A stretch of DNA of 64,000 bases from F1-60-MAGs149 sp037133755. GTDB taxonomy: Bacteria; Actinomycetota; Thermoleophilia; Gaiellales; F1-60-MAGs149. Location: the NCBI GenBank assembly GCA_037133755.1, contig JBAXNN010000004.1, positions 62,001 through 126,000 on the forward strand, read 5' to 3'. This document shows, piece by piece, positions 56,110 through 63,938 of the stretch. The number at the start of each line of letters is the position of its first letter. Positions within the stretch are counted from its first letter, which is position 1. A program made the translations under genes and the position numbers. The notes beneath the pieces are model-generated. The model saw nothing but the letters and a program-made list of their open reading frames with translations, ran no database searches and was not told where the DNA came from.

Positions 56110-56787
56110 ATGGATCGTTCTGTGAAGGTCTTTTGTTTGTCTCTTCTATCGATCGTGCTGCTTGCCGGCTCGGCGCAGGCCCGCACCGTCAACGGCTGCG
56201 AAATCAAGGCCAAGACGAGTTGCGCGGGGAAGAATCTCAGCGGTGAGGACCTGCGCGGCATTGTGTTGCATCACAGCGTCTTGCATCACATCAACTTGCG
56301 CAACGCAGACCTACGCGGGTCTGACTTGCGTTACGCCGACCTACGCAAAGCCGATCTACGTGGGGCTGATCTGCGGGGAGCGAACCTCAAGGGCGCAAAG
56401 CTTCATTACTACACAAAGCCGAAAAAGAAGGGTGCACGACAAACCCCGGCCTGCGCACCGAACTGCAAAGTCGCGAACCTGAATGGCGCGGACCTGACCA
56501 GCGCGAACCTGACCCGCGCGAACCTGACCCGCGCGGACATGACCCGCGCGAATCTGACCGGCGCGAATCTGACCGGCGCGAACCTGACCAATGCGTGGCT
56601 CATCTACGCAAGCCTGATCCGCGCGAACCTGACCGGCGCGATCGTGAACAACGCACTCCTGATCGGCGCGAACTTGACTGGCGCGAACCTGACCAATGTG
56701 TACTTGATCGCGGACCTGAGTGGTGCGACGGGCTGCTCCACCGTCACGCCAAGCGGATACCTCAACGGCGAGGACTGCGCTAACTAG
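56110..56787 (+). CDS. Secreted pentapeptide-repeat protein A
   Basis: Protein of 225 residues with an N-terminal signal (SVKVFCLSLLSIVLLAGSAQA). Two blocks of A(D/N)LxX pentapeptide repeats (LRNADLRGSDLRYADLRKAD; LTSANLTRANLTRADMTRAN) should form a right-handed square beta-helix, split by a Lys-rich, Cys-containing insert (KPKKKGARQTPACAPNC). The end, TGCSTVTP with a final CAN, probably makes disulfides. It is a paralogue of the next gene, sharing the leader, layout and C-terminal Cys motif. Role unknown; no ribosome site is evident. Confidence 0.8.
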   Translation: MDRSVKVFCLSLLSIVLLAGSAQARTVNGCEIKAKTSCAGKNLSGEDLRGIVLHHSVLHHINLRNADLRGSDLRYADLRKADLRGADLRGANLKGAKLHYYTKPKKKGARQTPACAPNCKVANLNGADLTSANLTRANLTRADMTRANLTGANLTGANLTNAWLIYASLIRANLTGAIVNNALLIGANLTGANLTNVYLIADLSGATGCSTVTPSGYLNGEDCAN

Positions 56788-56986
56788 CACCAACCGGCGG
56801 ACTCCCGCCAGCGGATAGGAAGGGTATCGGTCTCGCGCGAGGCTGTCCCCGATCTTCTTCATGTCCACACGAGTCGTCGAACGGACTCGTGTACGGGCAT
56901 GACACGAGAAAAGCGAGGCGTTTGGAATCGCTGTGCAAGAGCGCGGGAATACACTGTCGCTCGAGCGGACGTAGTACATTCACCGC

Positions 56987-58012
56987 ATGTGTCTGTCTGT
57001 GAAGGTTCTCTGCCTGACGCTGCTCGCGGTCGCGCTGCTCGCTGGCTCGGCAACGAGTTTCGCGAGCCAGTCCACCACCATCGGTAAGGCAACGAAGCAA
57101 TGCGTGCCGGAGCCCGGTGCAGACTGCCGTGGAGTCGTCGAACGCTGGACCGTCGAGTACCACGGCGACTTGAGGAAGGCAACGTTCACAGGCGCTGTCT
57201 TGCACGGCGCAGACTTCCGTGGCGCTGACCTTCGCGGCGCAGACTTTCGTGGCGCGAAACTCCACCACGCAGACCTACGCGGCGCAAACCTCAAAGGCGC
57301 ACGATTCGACACGGTAAAGCGAACGGGCAAGAACACAAGGCAAGCCTGCACGGTGGCAAATTTGGCGGCGGGCCTGAATCCCAACTGCCAAGGTGCGAAC
57401 CTGACTTACGCGAACCTGATCGGCGCAAATCTGCAAAGCGCCAACCTACAGGGCGCGACCCTGAAGTACGCGAACCTCACCGGCGCAAACCTGCAACGCG
57501 CCAACCTACAGAGCGCGAACGTGTATTGGGCGACCCTGGCCAACGCGAGCCTGGCCAACGCGAGCCTGACCAACGCGAACCTGACTTACGCGAATCTGAT
57601 CGGCGCGAACCTGAACTCCGCGAACCTGACGAACGCGAGCCTGTACTCCGCGAGCCTGACCAACGCGAGCCTGACCAACGCGAGCCTGACCAACGCGAAC
57701 CTGTACTACGCGAACCTGGCCAACGCGAACCTGACCAACGCGAACCTGACCGGCACGACCGGCTGCTCCACAGTCACGCCCGGTACCGGCTGCCAAGCCG
57801 CGAACCTGACCTATGCGGTCCTGTCCTCCGCGAATCTGTCCGGCGCGAACCTGAACTACGCGAACCTGACTAACGCGAGCATGTACTCCGCGAACCTGAC
57901 CAACGCGAGCCTGTGGTACACGAACCTGACCGGCGCGCAACTGATCGGCGCAACCGGCTGCTACACGGTCACACCCGCCTGGCTCCTCGGCGGCTTAGGC
58001 TGCGCCAACTAG
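56987..58012 (+). CDS. Secreted pentapeptide-repeat protein B
   Basis: Longer paralogue of 341 residues with the same leader type (SVKVLCLTLLAVALLAGSA). A first ADFRGADLRG block is followed by a Cys-containing insert (KNTRQACTVANLAAGLNPNC) and then some 35 pentapeptides, mostly ANLTN or ASLTN. TGCSTVTPGTGC interrupts them and TGCYTVTP with a terminal CAN ends the protein. At DNA level the repeats are 15-base units around GCGAACCTGACC, liable to slippage and unequal crossing-over. It is presumably exported and disulfide-capped. Function unknown. Confidence 0.82.
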   Translation: MCLSVKVLCLTLLAVALLAGSATSFASQSTTIGKATKQCVPEPGADCRGVVERWTVEYHGDLRKATFTGAVLHGADFRGADLRGADFRGAKLHHADLRGANLKGARFDTVKRTGKNTRQACTVANLAAGLNPNCQGANLTYANLIGANLQSANLQGATLKYANLTGANLQRANLQSANVYWATLANASLANASLTNANLTYANLIGANLNSANLTNASLYSASLTNASLTNASLTNANLYYANLANANLTNANLTGTTGCSTVTPGTGCQAANLTYAVLSSANLSGANLNYANLTNASMYSANLTNASLWYTNLTGAQLIGATGCYTVTPAWLLGGLGCAN

Positions 58013-58109
58013 CACCACCGCGCGGCCTCCCGCTTGCAACTAGGGTGGCATTTCTCCACTCCTGCTCTATGCTCGCGTCCCGAAAACGCCTCGGAATTAA
58101 TGTCTCCCA

Positions 58110-58119
58110 TTTTTTTTTT
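58110..58119. repeat. T10 homopolymer within a small inverted repeat
   Basis: Ten T residues flanked by TCCCA on the left and GGGA on the right, in an otherwise high-GC genome. It follows pentapeptide gene B by about 100 bases and lies inside the islet. It might serve as a weak terminator and is a slippage-prone tract. Confidence 0.6.
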
Positions 58120-58189
58120 GGGAACCCGTTTCCGGTTATCGAGGGGAGAACCAGTGTCGGCCTCCGCGATGGGAAGGGGGGCGGGGGTA

Positions 58190-58206
58190 AATCCCCCGAG
58201 AGGGCT
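58190..58206. repeat. Right copy of the tRNA-Thr 3-prime end (att-like)
   Basis: Seventeen bases identical to 55747-55763. The sequence before it (GGGGGTA in place of the tRNA's GGGGTTC) no longer forms a proper tRNA arm. There is no acceptor or anticodon arm, so it is not a tRNA gene. It marks the right end of the islet; the CYTH-CHAD gene starts 100 bases further on. Confidence 0.7.
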
Positions 58207-58306
58207 CTCGTGATCGAGCCGACCACGGCTCTCACCGGAGTCCTCGTACCAAGGTCTTCACCACGCGGACCATGCTCCTGTTCGCGTGGCGACGTACAGT
58301 TTGTCC

Positions 58307-59815
58307 ATGACCCATCCGCACTCCGTCGATGAGATCGAGTGGAAGTTCTCGGTGGGCATGGAGTTCGATTCACTGCACGTCATTGCGGCGGATAGCAAGG
58401 GATTCGTGCTGCAGCCGATCGGCGCGGTGCGCCTGTCGGCGATCTACTACGACACCGACGATCTGCGGCTCGCGCGGTGGGGCATCACGCTGCGACGGCG
58501 GACGGGCGGCGATGATGCCGGCTGGCATCTCAAGCTGCCGGTGCGACGACGCGAGCGCGTCGAGCTGCGCCTCCCGCTCGATGATGCGCCTGTTGGTGTT
58601 GTCCCGGCAGAGCTGCTCGATCTCGTCGCGCCGTACGTCCGGCGGGCGGAGGTCGTGGAGGTGGCCCGCATCGACACCGTGCGCGAGCGCACCCGGGTGC
58701 TGCACAAGACGGGGCGGCCGCTTGCCGAGCTCGCCGATGACGACGTCGAAGCGCATCGCGACGGGCAGATCGTCGCGCGCTTCCGCGAGCTCGAGCTGGA
58801 GGCGCTCGATGCGGACGCCGAGAAGGCGATGCGCAAGGTCGCGAAGGTGCTGAAGCGCGGCGGCGCCGAGCCGGTCGAAGTGCCGAAGCTCGTGCGGGCG
58901 CTGGGCGAGCAGGCCGCGGCGCCGCCAGATGTCGTGCGCCGGCCGTGGCCCGAGCCCGACGATCGGGCGGGCGATGCGGTGCGGGCGCACCTCGCGCGGC
59001 ACGTCCAGCGACTCCTCATCGCCGACGTCGACGTGCGGCGGGGCCAGCCCGACGCCGTGCACCAGGTGCGCGTCTGTTCGCGGCAGCTGCGTGCCGGACT
59101 CAAGGCGTTCGCGCCGCTCGTCGACGAGGCGTGGGCCTGCTCGCTGATCGAGGAGCTCCGCTGGCTGGCCGACGCCATGGGCGCGGCCCGCGAGACCGAC
59201 GTGCTGCGGACGCGCCTGCAGCGCCACGCCGCCGAGCTGCCGGAGGCGCACGAGCACATCGCCCGCGATGTCGTCGACGCCGCGCTTGAGCCGCAGCTCG
59301 CCGGCGCCCTCGACGACGCGAACGCCGCACTGCGCAGCGAGCGTCACCTCGACCTCCTCGATGCGCTCGTCGCAGCCGCCGCGGCACCGCCATTGACGAA
59401 GCGCGCGAAGCGACCCTGCGATCGTGTCTTGCCGGAGTTGACCGACGATGCGTGGCGCCGTCTCGCCAAACGGGCCAAGCGTCTCGACCGATCCAGCGAC
59501 ACGCACAGCTGGCATCGCACGCGCCTCGCCGCGAAGTCGGCGCGCTACGTCGCCGAGCTCGCGCTCCCGATCATGGGTCGCAGCATGCGTCCGCTCGCCG
59601 AGGGCGCCGCCGAGGTGACCGACCTGCTCGGCGAGGAGCACGATGCCGCGATCGCGCAGGACGCCCTCGCTGTCCTCGCCGCCGCACCGGGCGTCGACGG
59701 GGCGGGGGGCTACGTGCTCGGCCTCCTCGCGCAGGCCGCACGCGAGGATCAGCAGCGCCTGCGCGCGCGGTTTCTCGAGCGCTGGCCGCGCATCGACCGC
59801 GCGGCGCGCGACTAG
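58307..59815 (+). CDS. CYTH-CHAD domain protein
   Basis: Protein of 502 residues. The N-terminal CYTH domain (about 1-200) has the ExExK motif in EIEWKF, YYDTDDLRLARWGITLRRR and ELELEAL; such domains bind triphosphates. The CHAD domain (about 220-500) shows the helical repeats with conserved His and Arg in VHQVRVCSRQLRAGLKAF and WHRTRLAAKSARYVAEL, thought to bind polyphosphate. The pair is often linked to polyphosphate metabolism, but no ppk is present. It is just outside the islet. Confidence 0.9.
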   Translation: MTHPHSVDEIEWKFSVGMEFDSLHVIAADSKGFVLQPIGAVRLSAIYYDTDDLRLARWGITLRRRTGGDDAGWHLKLPVRRRERVELRLPLDDAPVGVVPAELLDLVAPYVRRAEVVEVARIDTVRERTRVLHKTGRPLAELADDDVEAHRDGQIVARFRELELEALDADAEKAMRKVAKVLKRGGAEPVEVPKLVRALGEQAAAPPDVVRRPWPEPDDRAGDAVRAHLARHVQRLLIADVDVRRGQPDAVHQVRVCSRQLRAGLKAFAPLVDEAWACSLIEELRWLADAMGAARETDVLRTRLQRHAAELPEAHEHIARDVVDAALEPQLAGALDDANAALRSERHLDLLDALVAAAAAPPLTKRAKRPCDRVLPELTDDAWRRLAKRAKRLDRSSDTHSWHRTRLAAKSARYVAELALPIMGRSMRPLAEGAAEVTDLLGEEHDAAIAQDALAVLAAAPGVDGAGGYVLGLLAQAAREDQQRLRARFLERWPRIDRAARD

Positions 59816-59912
59816 CCCGCGTCGGCCGAGCACTTCACCGCGACGCGGTGGGAATAGTCGGCCGGACAGGGACGTTTCATCCCTCGGATCTACCGAAATC
59901 TCCAGGAGTCTC

Positions 59913-60335
59913 ATGTCCATCGATCTCTCGCACATCGCCGGCGCCGTCGACCACTCGCTCGCCCGTGGCCGCGCCCTCGCCCTCGCCTACAACGACGTTG
60001 ACGGCTACCCGTCTGTCTCGTACCGCGGCAGCACGCACGTCCTGTCGGCCACCGAGCTCGGCGTGTGGACCCGCAACCCGAACGACGGCCTCGCCAAGGG
60101 CGTCGCCGCCAACCCGGACGTCTCGCTGGCGCTGTTCGACCCCGAGACCAGCCCGTTCATGCTCTCGATCCGCGGCAAGGCCCGCGTCGATGCGAGCCAG
60201 AACGATCGCGTCTACGACGCCATGATCCAGGGCGAGCGCGACTACGACCCCGAGAAGGGCGGCGTCGCGATCATCATCGAGGTCACCTCGGTCCGCGGCT
60301 ACGGCGCCGAGGGTCCGATCGAGCAGTCGGCCTAG
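59913..60335 (+). CDS. Pyridoxamine 5-phosphate oxidase-like flavin protein
   Basis: Protein of 140 residues with the split-barrel FMN-binding fold: RALALAYNDVDGYPSVSYRG, ELGVWTRNPNDGLAKGVA, VSLALFDPETSPFMLSIRGK and ARVDASQNDRVYDAM. The full set of PNPOx residues is not present, so it is more likely an F420- or FMN-dependent reductase-like protein than a true PdxH. CAGGAG lies 6 bases before ATG 59913. A strong terminator follows. Confidence 0.8.
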   Translation: MSIDLSHIAGAVDHSLARGRALALAYNDVDGYPSVSYRGSTHVLSATELGVWTRNPNDGLAKGVAANPDVSLALFDPETSPFMLSIRGKARVDASQNDRVYDAMIQGERDYDPEKGGVAIIIEVTSVRGYGAEGPIEQSA

Positions 60336-60346
60336 GCTCCTGCACT

Positions 60347-60385
60347 CGAAGGCCCGTCGCGACTCCGGTCGCGGCGGGCCTTTCG
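60347..60385 (+). terminator. Rho-independent terminator
   Basis: Long GC stem (CGAAGGCCCG and the CGCGAC arm pairing with GTCGCG and CGGGCCTTTCG) ending in a T-containing tail (TTTCGTGTTTT). It follows the PNPOx-like gene by 12 bases and also faces the convergent secreted-protein gene. Confidence 0.85.
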
Positions 60386-60409
60386 TGTTTTCGGGCGGCG
60401 CCTGTTGCG

Positions 60410-61246
60410 CTATGCCGGAACCGTGGAGCCCTGCACGTGCAGCACCACGGTCGGGTCGGTTGGTGCGGTGATCGTCACCATCTCCGGATGGCTCCTCGCC
60501 GGAACCGCGCCGAAGTCGCGCGTGAAGGGCGTTGTGTGCGTCTCGGAGACGTCATTGGGGGTGATCGGGCAGGCGAAGAACGAGCAGAGGCTGACGGTGC
60601 CCCACAGGTGGTCGAGGGTGACGGCAACCGGCAGCGCGCCGACGCCGACGTTCGAGACGCTCATGGTCATGCGGTACGACGTGGGTGATGGGTTGACGAA
60701 GCCGACCGGGCCGTCGCCCACGCTGAGGGTGCAGTCGATCGTCGAGGTGTAGTGCGCGTTCTTGCCGCAGGGCGGAGTCGTGCCGTCGTCCACGAACAGC
60801 TCGGCACGGGGGTAGCGGCCGGGCTTGAGCGAGGCGGTCGTCTGCATGCCGAGCATCTTGCCGTGGGGAAGCTGCATGGCCGTGAAGACCACGCTTGTGT
60901 CCGTGCGCTCGGCTTTCTTGAGCACGACGATCATCTGGTTGGTCGCGCCGTCGCGCGTCATGACGAAGGCGGCGTTGGGCGGCGTCTTGTCGAAGCCGTT
61001 GGCGCTCCAGCCGGCGACGAGGTCCGCGGCGCTCGCGACGCCTGCTCGGCGCTCTGGGCGGTCCGTGAACCACGAGACCTTCGCCTTGGCGGGAATGCTG
61101 ATGCGGTAGCCACCGGTCGTTGCCTTCGCGACCTGCACGTTCGTTGCGGTCAGCGAGTAGAGGATCGACGACTTGGCCTGCGCGATGCCCGTGAAGGCGA
61201 GGATCGCAAAGAAGGCAGCGGCGACAAGCGGGAGCTTCCTGAACAC
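60410..61246 (-). CDS. Secreted protein of unknown function
   Basis: Exported protein of 278 residues with a Sec signal (RKLPLVAAAFFAILAFTGIA, cleavage after AQA). The N-terminal 110 residues contain SWFTDRPERRAGVASAADLV, then GWSANGFDKTPPNAAFVM and VVLKKAERTD. This recalls a widespread secreted domain with a FTDRPxRxAG motif whose role is not known. The second half is beta-rich with Cys pairs (TPPCGKNAHYTSTIDC; SLCSFFACP) that could form disulfides. Confidence 0.65.
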   Translation of the reverse strand: MFRKLPLVAAAFFAILAFTGIAQAKSSILYSLTATNVQVAKATTGGYRISIPAKAKVSWFTDRPERRAGVASAADLVAGWSANGFDKTPPNAAFVMTRDGATNQMIVVLKKAERTDTSVVFTAMQLPHGKMLGMQTTASLKPGRYPRAELFVDDGTTPPCGKNAHYTSTIDCTLSVGDGPVGFVNPSPTSYRMTMSVSNVGVGALPVAVTLDHLWGTVSLCSFFACPITPNDVSETHTTPFTRDFGAVPARSHPEMVTITAPTDPTVVLHVQGSTVPA

Positions 61247-61460
61247 GGTGTCAGGGTACCAGCGGCGTCTGTGCAGGATCGTGGCCCGTCACACGTGTGC
61301 GGACTACAGAGGAGATACGCACGCCGTGTCCATTCAACGCGAGCGCCGCGTGTGGGTGCGTGTTTGGTGCGCATTTCCGTGCGCGACACGCGCCACTTCA
61401 CGGCCATCGTGTGCGAGTTGACGCGTTGCGGCGTACGGCTCGGTTGGTACCAGTCGGGGC

Positions 61461-61841
61461 GTGGACCCATCGTCGCACCCCGTAGCTCATCGTTGGCGTC
61501 ACTATCGAACGGTTCGCGGGCACTCGCCGACGCATGCGTTCATCTCCGGGCTGCCGCTCGCTGACCGGCTCGCCGTCCTGACGGCCATGGATGCGGTGCG
61601 GCAAAGTGGACTGGAGGCGGCGCGACATCTCGACGGAGAGATCTACGAGGTGCGTGCGTTTGCCGCGCGGCGGAGCTTCCGAATTCTGTTTTCGCAGGAG
61701 GGACGCCGCGGTCAGGTCTTGCTCTCGCTGCACGTGTTCGCAAAGACCACGCAGAAGACGCCGCGTCACGACATCGACCTGGCGCATCAGCGTCTCCGCG
61801 ATTGGCGCGCACGAGGCGAAGGGAGACGATCTCATCAATGA
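61461..61841 (+). CDS. HigB/Gp49-like RelE-superfamily toxin
   Basis: Protein of 126 residues. The core GLEAARHLDGEIYEVRAFAA, then RSFRILFSQEG, VLLSLHVFAKTTQKTPRHDI and LAHQRLRDW matches the HigB-like (phage-derived Gp49) toxin family, mRNA interferases acting at the ribosome. The K-T-x-K-T-P element is typical. It precedes an XRE antitoxin, the reverse order common to HigBA. GTG start. Its stop overlaps an alternative start of the antitoxin. Confidence 0.85.
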   Translation: MDPSSHPVAHRWRHYRTVRGHSPTHAFISGLPLADRLAVLTAMDAVRQSGLEAARHLDGEIYEVRAFAARRSFRILFSQEGRRGQVLLSLHVFAKTTQKTPRHDIDLAHQRLRDWRARGEGRRSHQ

Positions 61842-61873
61842 GATATGCTGTGAGGGCTGAGGAGGCGGCGACT

Positions 61874-62197
61874 ATGACGCGGAAGAAGCGCATCACGCAC
61901 CACGAACCTGATGATCTCGACGCCATGATCGCCGAGGCGACAGCCGAGGATCCTCGCTTTCCCGCGAGGCTCGAAGCAGCCCGCCGACGTCGTCAGCTCG
62001 TGGAGCGCCTTGCCGACCTCCGGCGCGAACAGGGACAGACGCAGCGGGACGTCGCTGCGGCGATGCGGACGAGTCAATCTGCCGTTGCCCGTCTCGAGCG
62101 CGAGACCTATGACACGCTCAGCTCCACGCTCGACGACTTCGCGCTCGCGCTCGGATGTCGAATCGAGTACTCGCTCGTCAAGATCGACGAGGCGTAG
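61874..62197 (+). CDS. HigA-like XRE antitoxin
   Basis: Protein of 107 residues. The C-terminal XRE domain (LADLRREQGQTQRDVAAAMR, then TSQSAVARLERETYDTLSS) binds DNA; the N-terminal part, rich in charged residues, probably wraps the toxin. ATG 61874 has GAGGAGG 9 bases upstream and is preferred to an in-frame ATG at 61838 that overlaps the toxin stop. Together the two genes form a type II toxin-antitoxin operon, presumably self-repressed. Confidence 0.87.
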   Translation: MTRKKRITHHEPDDLDAMIAEATAEDPRFPARLEAARRRRQLVERLADLRREQGQTQRDVAAAMRTSQSAVARLERETYDTLSSTLDDFALALGCRIEYSLVKIDEA

Positions 62198-62202
62198 AAC
62201 GA

Positions 62203-62240
62203 CGAAGGGCCGCCCTGCCCGGAGGCAGAACGGCCCTTCG
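62203..62240. terminator. Bidirectional terminator
   Basis: CGAAGGGCCG pairs with CGGCCCTTCG, with an inner CTGCC/GGCAG stem, between the convergent antitoxin and SHOCT genes. No long T-run. Confidence 0.75.
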
Positions 62241-62258
62241 ATCGAGCGTTAGACCGGA

Positions 62259-62543
62259 CTAGATGCCGAGGAGCTGGGCCTTCTTGGCCGAGAACTCCTC
62301 GTCGGTCAGGATGCCCTGATCGCGGAGCTTTGCGAGCGCCTCGAGCTGCGAGACGAGATCGTCCTGCGGCGCGGCGGCGGGAGCAGCCGGGGCGGCCTGC
62401 TCAGCGGCGGCCTCCTCCTGCGCGGCGGCCTGGTTCGCGTACTTCTGCTGCTGCCTGTTCGAGACCGCATTGGCAGTGCCGACCACGACAGCGGTGCGCG
62501 CTGCCATGCCGACCAGGCCGGGTCCACGTCGTCCAAGGGGCAT
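62259..62543 (-). CDS. SHOCT domain protein
   Basis: Protein of 94 residues. An N-terminal hydrophobic stretch (GMAARTAVVVGTANAVS), a Q/A-rich linker and a C-terminal SHOCT domain (LEALAKLRDQGILTDEEFSA, then KKAQLLG). SHOCT helices mediate oligomerisation. It lies 11 bases downstream of the DUF6325-like gene, as is often seen in actinobacteria, which supports a joint role in or at the membrane. Confidence 0.85.
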   Translation of the reverse strand: MPLGRRGPGLVGMAARTAVVVGTANAVSNRQQQKYANQAAAQEEAAAEQAAPAAPAAAPQDDLVSQLEALAKLRDQGILTDEEFSAKKAQLLGI

Positions 62544-62554
62544 AACGATTCCTC

Positions 62555-62971
62555 CTACGCGTTCTGCGCCGCGGCCATGGCGGCCTCGACGATCGATTCG
62601 GGGATGTACTCACGAGCCACGACGAAACCACCGGAGCCTTCGACGGCGCCAGCGAGCTTCTTGGCCCAGGTGTGCTCGAAGACGAGGACGGCGGCCGACG
62701 AGCCGGGCGCGACCTCTTCGGCGAGCAGCTCGATGTCCTCGGTGTTGAGGAGATCGATCGGGTCGTCATGGAAGCCGGAGAACTCGGGCGCATGCATCGC
62801 GGCGTCCTCGATCTCGAACCACGCGACATCGCCGTTCTCGGCCTTGATGATGAACGCGAGGTCGAGCACGTGGATCGTCTCGCTCTCGATCAGCTCGCGC
62901 AGCGCGGGAGCGACCTGCCCGTTGAACTGGCTTCCCGGAAACGAGAAGACGGCGATTTCCACAGGTCCCAA
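62555..62971 (-). CDS. DUF6325 family protein
   Basis: Protein of 138 residues with the family opening LGPVEIAVFSFPGSQFNGQV followed by APALRELIESETIHVLDLAF and FEHTWAKKLAGAVEGSGGFV. TTG at 62971 is chosen because GGAGG lies 7 bases upstream and it gives the usual LGPVE start. The role is unknown. It is the first gene of a pair with a SHOCT protein. The family is found mainly in actinobacteria and fits the lineage proposed for the window. Confidence 0.8.
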   Translation of the reverse strand: MGPVEIAVFSFPGSQFNGQVAPALRELIESETIHVLDLAFIIKAENGDVAWFEIEDAAMHAPEFSGFHDDPIDLLNTEDIELLAEEVAPGSSAAVLVFEHTWAKKLAGAVEGSGGFVVAREYIPESIVEAAMAAAQNA

Positions 62972-63108
62972 GGTGAGGCCTCCATCGGTAGATTCGGTCT
63001 CAGCATAGTCGGCTACGCGAGGTCGAAAGGTGGGGATAACCACCATGCTGCAGGTGTAGTGCGCGCTCTTCACCAGCGCGATCGCCGGGGGCGGTTAGGA
63101 TGCCGTCT

Positions 63109-63537
63109 ATGCCCGAGCCGCTTCCCGTCGCCTGGAACGATCACGTCGTGGCCTTCGAGGCGATTGCCGTGACGATCGCGAAGCTCGTCGGCGAGGGGAT
63201 GCCCGCCAAGGACGCGTTCGTCCAGGCGTGGGACCAGCTCGAGGTGCCCGAGGAATACCGCGACAAGTACTGGCGCGTCGCCGTGCCGATCATCGCGGAG
63301 TATGGGTTCTCGATTGAGCAGGCACCCGACCTGTCGGGCCTTGACCTTTCCGAGATCGACCTCGAGGAGGGCGACCTGCGTGGCTTCAACTTCGCCGGCA
63401 CGAACCTCAGCGGCGCGTTTCTCGCGCGCACGCAACTCGGCGGCGCGAACTTCCTCGGCGCGGACCTCAGCGACGCGGATCTGAGCGGCGCGAGCCTGAC
63501 GGGCGCGACGATGCCCGACGGGTCTGTGCACGAGTAG
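63109..63537 (+). CDS. Cytoplasmic pentapeptide-repeat protein
   Basis: Protein of about 142 residues without signal. A helical N-terminal domain (WNDHVVAFEAIAVTIAKLVG onward to YWRVAVPIIAEYGF) leads to about nine pentapeptide repeats (LSGLDLSEIDLEEGDLRGFN to LSGASLTGATMP), enough for two turns of beta-helix. It is unrelated in leader and organisation to the two secreted repeat proteins at 56-58 kb. ATG 63100 is an alternative start three codons upstream. Function unknown. Confidence 0.8.
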   Translation: MPEPLPVAWNDHVVAFEAIAVTIAKLVGEGMPAKDAFVQAWDQLEVPEEYRDKYWRVAVPIIAEYGFSIEQAPDLSGLDLSEIDLEEGDLRGFNFAGTNLSGAFLARTQLGGANFLGADLSDADLSGASLTGATMPDGSVHE

Positions 63538-63631
63538 CCGCGGCGTTTCGCCGCAGCGAGCGCGCCCAGTCGATCGTGATCACGGCGATCAGGACGAGGG
63601 CGAAGCCGGTGAGGAGACTGGTGGCGTTCAT
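63468..63631 (-). CDS. Possible small membrane peptide
   Basis: A 54-codon ORF with one transmembrane segment (SLLTGFALVLIAVITIDWA) followed by a basic Arg-rich tail. It starts 30 bases after the stop of the membrane protein at 63662 on the same strand, but its tail is antisense to the pentapeptide gene and there is no ribosome site. Weakly supported. Confidence 0.25.
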
Positions 63632-63661
63632 AGCGTGGAGTCGCTCGTTGCCCGCGTCCGC

Positions 63662-63907
63662 TTACGGCTTCTTACGCGCGCCGTCGACCAGGGCGAGACC
63701 GCACCCGATCAGCAGCATCCCGACGACGCCGACGATCCACGTGCCGACGTTCGGCGGTAGACCCTGCAAAAACAGGAACCACTGCGTGGCCGAGCCCTCA
63801 GCCATTGCTTGGTTTTGCACGGTGCAGCCGACGACCAGCGATACGAGCGCGAAGTAGCCGCCCAGCAGGAAGCACGGGATCGCGAGGAGGATGCGGAGGA
63901 TCATCAT
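63662..63907 (-). CDS. Small membrane protein
   Basis: Protein of 81 residues with two hydrophobic segments (ILRILLAIPCFLLGGYFALV and GTWIVGVVGMLLIGCGLALV) and a basic end (DGARKKP). ATG at 63907 or 63904. Function unknown. It stands downstream of a partial minus-strand gene at the window edge. Confidence 0.5.
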   Translation of the reverse strand: MMILRILLAIPCFLLGGYFALVSLVVGCTVQNQAMAEGSATQWFLFLQGLPPNVGTWIVGVVGMLLIGCGLALVDGARKKP

Positions 63908-63938
63908 GCCCGCGGAGTCGCAGCAGGCGTCAGAGTGC

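Larger units (their letters stand above)
55747..58206. mobile_element. tRNA-Thr-linked islet bounded by 17-bp direct repeats
   Basis: The last 17 bases of tRNA-Thr (55747-55763, ending CGAGAGGGCT) recur at 58190-58206, with further partial T-arm similarity just upstream of the second copy. This is the pattern left by tRNA-targeting integration. The 2.46-kb interval holds two paralogous secreted pentapeptide-repeat genes, one doubtful small ORF, AT-richer gaps and a T10 run. No integrase or transposase is present, so it is either a decayed element or was moved in trans. Confidence 0.65.

Noticed and set aside
58179..58210. A second tRNA-Thr gene
   Set aside because: Only the 3-prime 17 bases are present, without acceptor 5-prime strand, D arm or anticodon arm.
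58370..59935. A 521-codon frame opposite the CYTH-CHAD gene
   Set aside because: Antisense shadow; the CYTH and CHAD motifs are on the plus strand.
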